Origin: UBA6624 sp964343345 [NCBI: uncultured bacterium]
Lineage (GTDB): Bacteria; UBP7; UBA6624
NCBI GenBank assembly: GCA_964343345.1
Contig: CAYFJE010000049.1
Span: forward strand, 1 to 8,124
Length of the DNA: 8,124 nt
Reading direction: 5' to 3'
Part shown: one piece after another, positions 1 to 5,908 of the stretch
Position numbering within the stretch: the stretch's first letter is position 1
How the letters are laid out: each line of letters starts with the position of its first letter
Made by a program: the position numbers and the translations under genes
The notes under the pieces: generated by a model
What the model was told of the DNA's origin: nothing
Seen by the model: only the letters and a program-made list of their open reading frames with translations
Databases searched by the model: none

Positions 1-47
1 GACCTTCGGGTTATGAGCCCGACAAGCTACCACTGCTCCACCCCGCG
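1..47 (-). tRNA. Initiator tRNA-fMet(CAU), 5' half only
   Basis: Read on the minus strand, the sequence begins CGCGGGG (acceptor 5' strand), then a D arm with GAGC/GCTT stem and a GG in the loop. Next comes an anticodon arm TCGGG-CTCATAA-CCCGA, with the CAT anticodon at plus positions 13-15. The three consecutive G:C pairs closing the anticodon loop, and the C at position 1, are hallmarks of bacterial initiator tRNA. The variable loop, T arm and acceptor 3' strand lie beyond the left window edge, so the characteristic 1:72 mismatch and any encoded CCA cannot be checked. It would deliver formyl-methionine to the ribosomal P site. It is transcribed away from the diguanylate cyclase gene. Confidence 0.93.
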
Positions 48-61
48 TCAGAATAAAAGCA

Positions 62-67
62 ATTCTA
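62..67 (-). promoter_or_regulatory. Possible -10 box of the initiator tRNA
   Basis: On the minus strand TAGAAT lies 14 bases before the first base of the mature tRNA, a plausible place for a -10 box followed by a short 5' leader. The only -35-like hexamer (TTGTAA, plus 80-85 region) would leave a spacer of only about 13 bases, so this assignment is weak. Confidence 0.25.
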
Positions 68-70
68 TCC

Positions 71-96
71 TATAAGAGCATTACAACCTATAAAAT
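71..96 (+). promoter_or_regulatory. Possible -10 boxes ahead of the diguanylate cyclase operon
   Basis: Two TATAA-like boxes occur here, TATAAG at 71-76 and TATAAAAT at 89-96. Neither has a convincing -35 box. The second would start transcription almost at the coding start, giving a leaderless or near-leaderless message, in keeping with the lack of a Shine-Dalgarno site before that gene. Since the spacer to the divergent tRNA is only about 50 bases, an operon promoter is expected in this stretch, but its exact position is uncertain. Confidence 0.25.
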
Positions 97-98
97 TA

Positions 99-1616
99 TT
101 GAAAGTGGAAAAAAACATTGAATATAAATATGATTTTCTTAGAACAATCTTAAGAAAGTATTTGCTTGAATTTACAGCTAACCCTCCAAAGGCTTTTGTA
201 GAACTCTTTCCCGAGAATTCAATAGAATCCATAAAACAACTTTTGGGAGATTTTATATTCGGGGTTTTTTCCTCGTTTGACAAAAGCTTAATATCAATGA
301 AAGACAACCAGGTAACAATCCTAATAAGAAAAAATTTTGATTACTGGATTGAAAAAGACATAGATCCATCAAACATTGACAAAGCTTTCTGGCAGTGTGT
401 AAGAAGTTTCAAAAAACTCCTTACAGAGAAAGAAAAAAAACTTTTTGATAAATATCTGAAAAAAGAAAAACTAGAAATTGTTTTTAATGAAACTTTAAAA
501 AGGTATCATGCCGTTTTTAGGGAGCATTTTGAAAGACAAGTTGCTGAATTGTCTTTGCTTAAAAATATTTCAGAAATGACAAATTCTCCAGAGGATCTAG
601 CTGAATTATTTTTAGAAAAATTATATGATGCTTTAGATGCTGATTATGCAATAATGTTCTATTCCAACAATAAAAAAGAGATTAAATTAGAAAGAAACCC
701 AGATCACTTTTTAAAATTTTCAAAAAAAACAGCAGAAACACTGATAGCTCAATCAAACACACATGATCCTGAACTCCTTGATGCGCTATTGAAAATATTT
801 AAAGAAAAAAAACACAGAAATTCTTTAAGCCCGTTTGATTGGGAAGAAGTTTCGAGAATATCAAAAACCAATTTTGCTGAAGGCTTATTTCATTTCCCAA
901 AAGAACCAAGAGCAATTGTTGAAGATATTTTGCCAAAAAGCATGATCATCACACATCTTTTCGAAAGAAATTCAAGGGTCGGATTCTTAGCATTAATGAA
1001 ATCAACCTCATCTTCCTTCAATAATCGTGATAACACCTTTTTTGAAATTGCGGCAAAAGACTTTTCAAGAATACTTGAAAACAAAAACCTTCAAGAAGAA
1101 TTGAGACTCTTAGCTCAAACAGATAGTTTGACAAACCTTCTCAACAGAAGAAGGTTTTTTGAATTAGGAAACATTGAACTTGAAAGAGCCAAAAGGTATC
1201 AAGGAACTTTCAGCATAATGATGCTTGATGTTGATAATTTCAAAGAAATCAACGACACATATGGACATCAAGTTGGGGACGAGGTCTTGAAAAATCTAGC
1301 ACAATACATTCAAAAAAGGTCTAGAGCTGGGGATCTGGCAGGAAGATATGGTGGTGAGGAATTTATGTTGCTTTTGCTTGAATCTGGTTTAAAAAATACA
1401 GAAAAAGCAGCTCAAAAACTATTAAAAGAAATTCAAGGAATAACTATCGCTGTAAATGATGATGAAAAAATAAACTTTACAGTTTCAATTGGAATTGGAA
1501 CATACCCTAAAAATGGAAACACTTTAAATGAAATAATATCTATTGCTGATGAATGCTTGTACTTGGCAAAATCTGAAGGAAAAAACTGTGTAAGGATTAA
1601 AAATGAAAAGATTTGA
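99..1616 (+). CDS. GAF-GGDEF diguanylate cyclase
   Basis: This is a soluble enzyme of about 505 residues, predicted to join two GTP into cyclic di-GMP in the cytoplasm. The C-terminal GGDEF domain (about 338-500) starts with QTDSLTNLLNRR. It has the metal-binding LDVDNF segment (Asp377), and the active-site signature is GGEEF at 418-422. An RAGD at 409-412, exactly five residues before the signature, is a complete RxxD inhibitory site, so product feedback is expected. Residues about 150-335 look like a GAF sensor domain. Residues 1-145 are helical and lysine-rich, perhaps an RsbR-type or globin-like input fold, which is a guess. No membrane segment or signal peptide is visible. The start is TTG at 99 or GTG at 105. 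Neither has a clear ribosome binding site, and an in-frame stop at 54-56 excludes anything much earlier. The 3' end overlaps the HD-GYP gene by 14 bases. Confidence 0.93.
   Translation: MKVEKNIEYKYDFLRTILRKYLLEFTANPPKAFVELFPENSIESIKQLLGDFIFGVFSSFDKSLISMKDNQVTILIRKNFDYWIEKDIDPSNIDKAFWQCVRSFKKLLTEKEKKLFDKYLKKEKLEIVFNETLKRYHAVFREHFERQVAELSLLKNISEMTNSPEDLAELFLEKLYDALDADYAIMFYSNNKKEIKLERNPDHFLKFSKKTAETLIAQSNTHDPELLDALLKIFKEKKHRNSLSPFDWEEVSRISKTNFAEGLFHFPKEPRAIVEDILPKSMIITHLFERNSRVGFLALMKSTSSSFNNRDNTFFEIAAKDFSRILENKNLQEELRLLAQTDSLTNLLNRRRFFELGNIELERAKRYQGTFSIMMLDVDNFKEINDTYGHQVGDEVLKNLAQYIQKRSRAGDLAGRYGGEEFMLLLLESGLKNTEKAAQKLLKEIQGITIAVNDDEKINFTVSIGIGTYPKNGNTLNEIISIADECLYLAKSEGKNCVRIKNEKI
1592..1596 (+). 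promoter_or_regulatory. Ribosome binding site of the tandem HD-GYP gene
   Basis: AAGGA lies 6 bases before the ATG at 1603 and sits inside the last codons of the diguanylate cyclase gene. It fixes the start of the downstream gene and supports coupled translation. Confidence 0.7.
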
Positions 1617-2802
1617 CATACTCTCACAATTGATAAAATGTCTCTCAAAGATACTTGATGAAATCGAAGGTCACACAAGCTCTCATGCTCAAGGTGTTGC
1701 AAATCTTGCAGTTAGTTTTTCCGATGAATTTGGACTTACTTTAAAAACACAAAGAAACCTCTATTATGCTGCACTTTTGCATGACATCGGAGAAACGACA
1801 TTACCGCATTCAATACTTTACAAAAAAGGACCATTGCTTCCTGCAGAAAGAAAAAAAATAGAAGGACATTCAATTGTTGGTTACAAGATAGTGAAAGACA
1901 TTCCCTCGATGAAAGAAGTTGCAAATTTGATTAGGCATCATCATGAAAGTTGGAACGGGACCGGTTACCCAGATCAATTAATGCTTGGTGAATTTACAAA
2001 TGCAAAACAGATTTTATCTATTTGTGATTTAAATGACACTTTAAGCAGAGAAAGACCTTATAGGCCAAAAAGAACAAAATCTGAAATAAATAAAATATTG
2101 AATGAATCAAAAGAAACAAGATTTCAACCGCAACTTGTTGATAAATTCATCGATTTCAAAGAAAAAATAGATGTAAAAAAATCTTCCTATAAAAAAATAA
2201 AGGAAATTAAAGATTCAGGACAAGAACTTTCTGATTTTGAATCTCAAGCATATCTATTAGCAATATCAGTTGTTTTTTCTAACCTGATAGGCGAAAAAAT
2301 ACCGTTCTTAGCAACTCACCCAAGCAAAGTTGCGCTGCTTGCTGCAAAACTTGGAGAAGCAATTGGAATGAATCAAGAAGAATTATTTGAAATGAAAATA
2401 TCTGCATTCCTTTCAGACATAGGAATTCTTGCCCAAGATGAAAAAACTTATATGAAAAAAGAAAATCTCTCAGAAACAGATCAAAAAACAATTAAGAACC
2501 ATACACTGATAGGAGAAAGAGCGACAAAAGAAATTGAAAGCCTACCAAATGTTTCTAAAATAATTAGAAGTTCCCATGAGGCTTGGGATGGCTCAGGTTA
2601 TCCAGACGGTCTAAAAGGAAGCAAGATACCTGTACCAAGCAGAATCCTTAGAATTGCTGATACATATGTTGCCCTCCAACACGATAGACCTTACAGAAAG
2701 AAAAAAGGGAAAACAGAAATAAACGAATCAATAAATACATACTTGAAAAACATAGCTGATCCTTCTCTCATAAACATACTAATGGAAATTATGAAAAATT
2801 AA
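1603..2802 (+). CDS. Tandem HD-GYP protein, N-domain intact, C-domain degenerate
   Basis: The 399-residue soluble protein contains two successive HD-GYP domains. The first (about 15-190) keeps the expected metal ligands and signature: His28, His60-Asp61 (HDIG), His89, His113-His114-Glu115 followed by GYP at 121-123, and Asp142 before RPYR. It should hydrolyse cyclic di-GMP. The second (about 225-395) keeps His239, Asp272, His300, His325, GYP at 332-334, Asp353 and RPYR. However, serine replaces histidine in the HD pair (SDIG, Ser271) and in the HHE motif (SHE, Ser324), so catalysis there is doubtful and a regulatory or dimerising role is inferred. The ATG at 1603 is preceded by AAGGA at 1592-1596 with a 6-base gap. 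It overlaps the diguanylate cyclase gene by 14 bases, which implies coupled translation of opposing activities. No receiver domain or membrane anchor is present. Confidence 0.92.
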   Translation: MKRFDILSQLIKCLSKILDEIEGHTSSHAQGVANLAVSFSDEFGLTLKTQRNLYYAALLHDIGETTLPHSILYKKGPLLPAERKKIEGHSIVGYKIVKDIPSMKEVANLIRHHHESWNGTGYPDQLMLGEFTNAKQILSICDLNDTLSRERPYRPKRTKSEINKILNESKETRFQPQLVDKFIDFKEKIDVKKSSYKKIKEIKDSGQELSDFESQAYLLAISVVFSNLIGEKIPFLATHPSKVALLAAKLGEAIGMNQEELFEMKISAFLSDIGILAQDEKTYMKKENLSETDQKTIKNHTLIGERATKEIESLPNVSKIIRSSHEAWDGSGYPDGLKGSKIPVPSRILRIADTYVALQHDRPYRKKKGKTEINESINTYLKNIADPSLINILMEIMKN

Positions 2803-2804
2803 TA

Positions 2805-3572
2805 ATGAATATTTTTGGATCTGACATAATTGAAATTTTTCAAAGGAAAAGGATAAAAAGACTAGCTGTATCTGGAGATCCTTTTTGTAGAATTTTTTCT
2901 GAGTTTAAAGAATCCGACATAAATCTTTTTTCCTCCAATAAAGACGAGATGACCTATAACCTTCATACATTTTTTCTAACAGCTAAAAAACCTATAAACT
3001 TTAACGGAAAAACAATTTCAGAAATATCCCTTGAAAAACCAATACTTGAAAATGGAATCTACAAAAACACCAAAAAGATTTTAGAGAAATTCGAAGATGG
3101 AACAGTTTCAAAAGGGGTTTTACTAAATTCTCTCCTGGTTTCTATAAGCCATTGGGAAAGAACTCAAGGAGATTGGAAAGATATTTATGAAAAAATTGGG
3201 AATTGGAGCCTTCAAAGGTATCAAATGTTTTCAGAAAATTACAAAAGTTTTATCCTTAATGAGAATGTTTCAAAAATAGCTGAATCGTTTACTTTTGATG
3301 GCATTTTCATAAACCTATATAAAACTTCAAAAGAAACCAAATTATCCTTAATTGCGAAAAAGCTTGGTTATGAAAGAAAAAACAATGATGAGGAACTTTT
3401 GTCTGAATTGTCAAATTTTTGGGAAAACGAAGGCTCTTTACTGCCAAACCTTTATATACTTTGTTCCAAAGATAAAGAAATACTTATAGAAAAGAATTTG
3501 AAACCAGCATCTGGGCTAAGGAAAGAAAATATTGTATTTGAAGGAGAAGAGTTATTATGGATGAGAACTTAA
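2805..3572 (+). CDS. Uncharacterised 255-residue soluble protein
   Basis: I do not recognise this family. The ATG lies 2 bases after the HD-GYP stop codon, without a good Shine-Dalgarno site, so ribosomes probably re-initiate from the gene before. The 3' end overlaps rpiB by 16 bases, so it belongs to the same transcript. No signal peptide or membrane segment is apparent. Visible marks are an AVSGDP segment at 21-26, a tryptophan-containing stretch HWERTQGDW at 116-124 with another Trp at 134, a strand-like FDGIFINLY at 164-172, and a PNLYILCSKDKEILIEKN run at 214-231 that looks like beta-turn-beta. Composition is mixed alpha/beta and rich in Lys, Glu, Asn and Phe, like its plus-strand neighbours. 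Position suggests a link to c-di-GMP signalling or sugar-phosphate metabolism, but nothing in the sequence shows which. Confidence 0.85.
   Translation: MNIFGSDIIEIFQRKRIKRLAVSGDPFCRIFSEFKESDINLFSSNKDEMTYNLHTFFLTAKKPINFNGKTISEISLEKPILENGIYKNTKKILEKFEDGTVSKGVLLNSLLVSISHWERTQGDWKDIYEKIGNWSLQRYQMFSENYKSFILNENVSKIAESFTFDGIFINLYKTSKETKLSLIAKKLGYERKNNDEELLSELSNFWENEGSLLPNLYILCSKDKEILIEKNLKPASGLRKENIVFEGEELLWMRT
3541..3546 (+). promoter_or_regulatory. Ribosome binding site of rpiB
   Basis: AAGGAG lies 10 bases before the ATG at 3557, within the end of the preceding gene. It supports the start MDENLRIAIS and the 16-base overlap with the upstream reading frame. Confidence 0.65.
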
Positions 3573-3997
3573 GAATTGCTATATCTTGTGACCATGCAGG
3601 AAAAAAACTTTCACTTTACATCATTGAAAACCTAAAAGAAAATTTTTCATTCTTGAATCTTTTACCAACTCAAGAAGGTTCTGTTGACTACCCTGATTTT
3701 GCACATAAACTTTGTGAAAGCATTAAAAAAGGAGATGCAAGATATGGAATACTGGTTTGTGGGAGCGGAATAGGAATGTCTATGGCTGCAAACAGGCATG
3801 AAAAGATAAGAGCTGCCAGAGTACATGATCAAGAATCTGTAATCATGACAAGGAAACACAATGATGCAAATGTATTATGCCTGGGTGAAAGAATGATAGG
3901 TAAAAATGAAGCTATAAAACTAGTAAAAACTTTTCTTTCAACTGATTTTGAAGGAGACAGACATCAGAAAAGAATCAATAAAATTGAAATAGACTAG
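3557..3997 (+). CDS. rpiB: Ribose-5-phosphate isomerase B
   Basis: RpiB interconverts ribulose 5-phosphate and ribose 5-phosphate in the non-oxidative pentose phosphate pathway. At 146 residues the length is right for the RpiB/LacAB family. The landmarks are in order: CDHAG at 11-15, VDYPDFA at 43-49, and the ILVCGSGIGMSMAANR block with the catalytic-type Cys68 and phosphate-binding GSGIG at 69-73. They continue with IRAAR, RKHNDANVLCLGER around His101-Asn102, and the C-terminal RHQKR (Arg135, His136, Arg139). The usual GGRH near the end reads GDRH here, a mild change. It could in principle act on another aldose phosphate such as allose 6-phosphate, since family members overlap in substrate, but nothing points to that. 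It lies inside the c-di-GMP operon with an overlap upstream and 5 bases to the next start. Confidence 0.95.
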   Translation: MDENLRIAISCDHAGKKLSLYIIENLKENFSFLNLLPTQEGSVDYPDFAHKLCESIKKGDARYGILVCGSGIGMSMAANRHEKIRAARVHDQESVIMTRKHNDANVLCLGERMIGKNEAIKLVKTFLSTDFEGDRHQKRINKIEID

Positions 3998-4002
3998 ACT
4001 TT

Positions 4003-4302
4003 ATGAAAAATTTATTTGAAAATTTTTTAAAAATCATCAAAAAATCTGAGAATTCAAACAAGCGGAGAGTATCAGTTGTTTCAAAAAATGAAAAAAATGG
4101 ATACAAAAGTGTGCTTCTTGATTTTAGAAATTCAGGAAACATAGTATGTCCTGAACAAAAAATAATTACATTGATTCAGAAGAAAATACAGAAAAATACA
4201 GATGTTCAAAAAAGCAAGGAAATTATAGAGATACTTTCAAGAGATGGGTGCTTGCAAAGGTTCTCGATAAAAGGAAAACCTTTTATATATATAAAATTCT
4301 GA
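4003..4302 (+). CDS. Uncharacterised 99-residue basic protein
   Basis: I do not recognise this product. The ATG is 5 bases after the rpiB stop and has no Shine-Dalgarno site, so it depends on coupled translation if it is expressed. The protein is strongly basic (many Lys), begins with an amphipathic-looking helix (MKNLFENFLKIIKK), and has no membrane span or signal peptide. Residues about 20-40 look strand-rich (RRVSVVSKNEKNGYKSVLLDF). Residues 65-99 contain a helix and then a hairpin-like run (SRDGCLQRFSIKGKPFIYIKF in part) that could be a small winged-helix wing, but this is only an impression. Its A-rich codon use matches the genes either side, supporting a real gene rather than a chance frame. 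Confidence 0.65.
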   Translation: MKNLFENFLKIIKKSENSNKRRVSVVSKNEKNGYKSVLLDFRNSGNIVCPEQKIITLIQKKIQKNTDVQKSKEIIEILSRDGCLQRFSIKGKPFIYIKF

Positions 4303-4310
4303 AAAAGTTT

Positions 4311-4427
4311 ATGAAAAAAATTGATAAAAATTGGTTTTATGCTGCCTTGGTTGGATTAGCTTCGGGTCTTTGTTTTGCCCTTGTTATTTGGGGAATAATC
4401 AGACTATCTTCAATTTTTAAAAGCTAA
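4311..4427 (+). CDS. Small single-span membrane protein, 38 residues
   Basis: A short frame from ATG 4311 to TAA 4425-4427 begins 8 bases after the preceding gene and fits the operon spacing. The product is 38 residues: a charged N-terminus (MKKIDKNW), an uninterrupted hydrophobic core FYAALVGLASGLCFALVIWG at about 9-28, then IIRLSSIFKS with positive charges at the tail. This is the pattern of a one-pass inner-membrane microprotein or of an anchor subunit. The Gly/Ala small-residue spacing (GLASG) could support helix packing. There is no Shine-Dalgarno site, as for its neighbour. Function is unknown. A chance frame of this length with such an ideal transmembrane segment is possible, which limits confidence. 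Confidence 0.6.
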   Translation: MKKIDKNWFYAALVGLASGLCFALVIWGIIRLSSIFKS

Positions 4428-4438
4428 TAAGATATAAT
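4409..4438 (+). promoter_or_regulatory. Promoter of rpsD
   Basis: A perfect TATAAT -10 box lies at 4433-4438, with a weak -35 candidate TTCAAT at 4409-4414 and an 18-base spacer. Transcription would begin near 4445, only about 7 bases before the rpsD ATG. The box sits just after the stop of the small membrane protein gene, so rpsD can be made separately from the signalling operon. Confidence 0.55.
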
Positions 4439-4451
4439 ATAGGCTTGTAAT

Positions 4452-5066
4452 ATGTCAATTAAACAAAAGAAAGTCGCTCTTTCTAGGAAACTAGGAATGA
4501 ATGTTGTTGGGACTCATCGTGACCCACTTGCAAGGAGAAAACATCCTCCAGGACAACATGGGACAAACATGCGAAGAAGAAAATCTAGTGACTACAAGAT
4601 AAGACTTCTTGAAAAACAAAGACTAAGGGCTATCTACAATCTCAAAGAAAGGAAATTTGCCAGTTATGTAAGAGAGGCAAAAAACAAAAAGGGATCTTCT
4701 GAAGAAATACTCATGAGGCTTCTTGAATCAAGACTTGATACAATTGCATTAAAAAGTGGCTTTGCAAGAACACAAAGAGAAGCTAGACAGCTTGTAGTTC
4801 ATGGTCATTTTTATATAAATGGAAGAAAAGCAGATAAACCCTCTTATGCTTGTAGGCCTGGAGATATTCTCTCTTTGAAACCTGGATCAATGAAAAAAAC
4901 ATTCTTCAAAGAGAAAGTTTCAGAGGTTATTGGAAGAGGTTCTCCAAGATGGCTTGTTGTAAACCAAGATAAATGGACATCTAAATACGAAAGATATCCG
5001 GAGATTTCAGAAATTCCAATAACTGAAGAATTAAACCTAGGTTACATAATGGAATATTACGCTTAG
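4452..5066 (+). CDS. rpsD: 30S ribosomal protein S4
   Basis: S4 is a primary 16S rRNA binding protein that nucleates assembly of the small subunit body and helps decoding accuracy. The 204-residue length is normal. Markers are HPPGQHG at 31-37, SSDYKIRLLEKQRLR at 45-59, and an S4 RNA-binding domain at about 92-150 with ESRLD, ARQLVVHGHFYINGRKAD (111-128), PSY and RPGD. The C-terminus has IMEYYA in place of the usual VE-Y/F-Y ending. The N-terminus is the zinc-free type and reads MSIKQKKVALSRKLG, without the common MARYTGP-like opening. An in-frame TAG at 4440-4442 shows that no longer start exists. No Shine-Dalgarno site is visible and the predicted leader is only about 7 bases. The gene stands apart from the rpsM-rpsK-rpoA genes with which S4 is often grouped. 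Its stop overlaps that of the convergent dapF-like gene. Confidence 0.96.
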   Translation: MSIKQKKVALSRKLGMNVVGTHRDPLARRKHPPGQHGTNMRRRKSSDYKIRLLEKQRLRAIYNLKERKFASYVREAKNKKGSSEEILMRLLESRLDTIALKSGFARTQREARQLVVHGHFYINGRKADKPSYACRPGDILSLKPGSMKKTFFKEKVSEVIGRGSPRWLVVNQDKWTSKYERYPEISEIPITEELNLGYIMEYYA

Positions 5067-5908
5067 AAATTTTCTACACAACCGCTTAAAGTTTTTATTG
5101 CTGGACCTTTACAGATAACAAAATCTTCCCCAAACACCACTTCTAGAATACCACCTTCAGATTTTGTTTTTATATGCTCTATATCCTTGTCAATCTCATT
5201 ATTTACACATATAGAAGAAGCAAGAGATCCAGAGCCACAAGATAATGTTCTGCCAACACCTCTCTCATATGTTTGGATCAAATAATCGCCGAGTTGATTT
5301 ACCCTTTTGAGAAAATGAACATTTACACCGAATGGAAAATTCTCGTTTGAAGAAACCTTTTTAAACACATTTTCATAATGAGATTCTTCCAATTGGTATT
5401 CTTGGTCTAGAGGGATGACAAAATGAGGATTTCCAACACCAAAAACAGACCAACCGCTTAAGACATCTACATTAATTTTTTCACAATGGTAATTATCAAG
5501 ACCCTCTTGCTTTAAACTCACAGAAAATAACCCATCTTCAGAAGAAATATTTTCTATTTGCCACCTATCGCTTACCTGGGATGATATCCATTTATCCAAA
5601 CTTAGAGAACTCCATTTCCATCCAACCCTTTTACTGTTTGAAAAACAGTAAGCAGAAGCAATCCTGAACCCATTCAATGAAACTTCACCAATACTTCCGT
5701 CTTTGTTGTAAACATCGCATCTAATCAAATCATCGTCAATGACACTCACAAAAAGAACACCATCTGCCTGAATGTAATTTTCTGAATCAGTAACTTTTAT
5801 TGCAAATCTGGACCTTTCATCATTCTTGACAGAATCTCCGTCAACAACAATAAATGAATTGCCAGCAGCAACCCATTTTTCGAAATTTACTCCTTGTCTA
5901 TCAACCAA
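5063..5908 (-). CDS. DapF-family protein with Cys-to-Ser change at the first catalytic site
   Basis: This 281-residue protein belongs to the diaminopimelate epimerase fold, which in true DapF interconverts LL- and meso-diaminopimelate for murein and lysine synthesis using two cysteines. Family landmarks are AAGNSF at 14-19, ADGVLF at 48-53, YNKDGS at 67-72, GVGNPHFV at 157-164, GVNVHF at 194-199, and YERGVGRTLSCGSG at 214-227 with the second catalytic Cys224. The first catalytic block, normally EMCGNG, reads EVSLNG at 75-80. Serine 77 (codon TCA) therefore stands where cysteine is expected, and leucine replaces the following glycine. Racemisation is doubtful unless serine works, so another reaction within the superfamily or a decayed paralogue is possible. 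The start is TTG at 5908, chosen because AGGAGG lies 9 bases upstream inside the prenyl synthase gene, which it overlaps by 22 bases. I withhold the name dapF for that reason. Confidence 0.85.
   Translation of the reverse strand: MVDRQGVNFEKWVAAGNSFIVVDGDSVKNDERSRFAIKVTDSENYIQADGVLFVSVIDDDLIRCDVYNKDGSIGEVSLNGFRIASAYCFSNSKRVGWKWSSLSLDKWISSQVSDRWQIENISSEDGLFSVSLKQEGLDNYHCEKINVDVLSGWSVFGVGNPHFVIPLDQEYQLEESHYENVFKKVSSNENFPFGVNVHFLKRVNQLGDYLIQTYERGVGRTLSCGSGSLASSICVNNEIDKDIEHIKTKSEGGILEVVFGEDFVICKGPAIKTLSGCVENF

Noticed and set aside
4290-4297. TATAAAAT as a promoter for the small membrane protein gene
   Set aside because: It sits in the last codons of the preceding gene (Tyr-Ile-Lys) in an A/T-rich run, with no -35 box at suitable spacing.
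99-5066. Phage, transposon or defence island
   Set aside because: No transposase, integrase, inverted repeats, direct repeats or toxin-antitoxin motifs were seen. The genes are signalling and housekeeping in character with uniform composition along each strand.
5064-5076. TAGAAA-T-TTTCTA palindrome after rpsD as a terminator
   Set aside because: The arms are only 6 A/T-rich pairs with a one-base loop and no useful T tract, and it lies inside the dapF-like gene. It is too weak to call.
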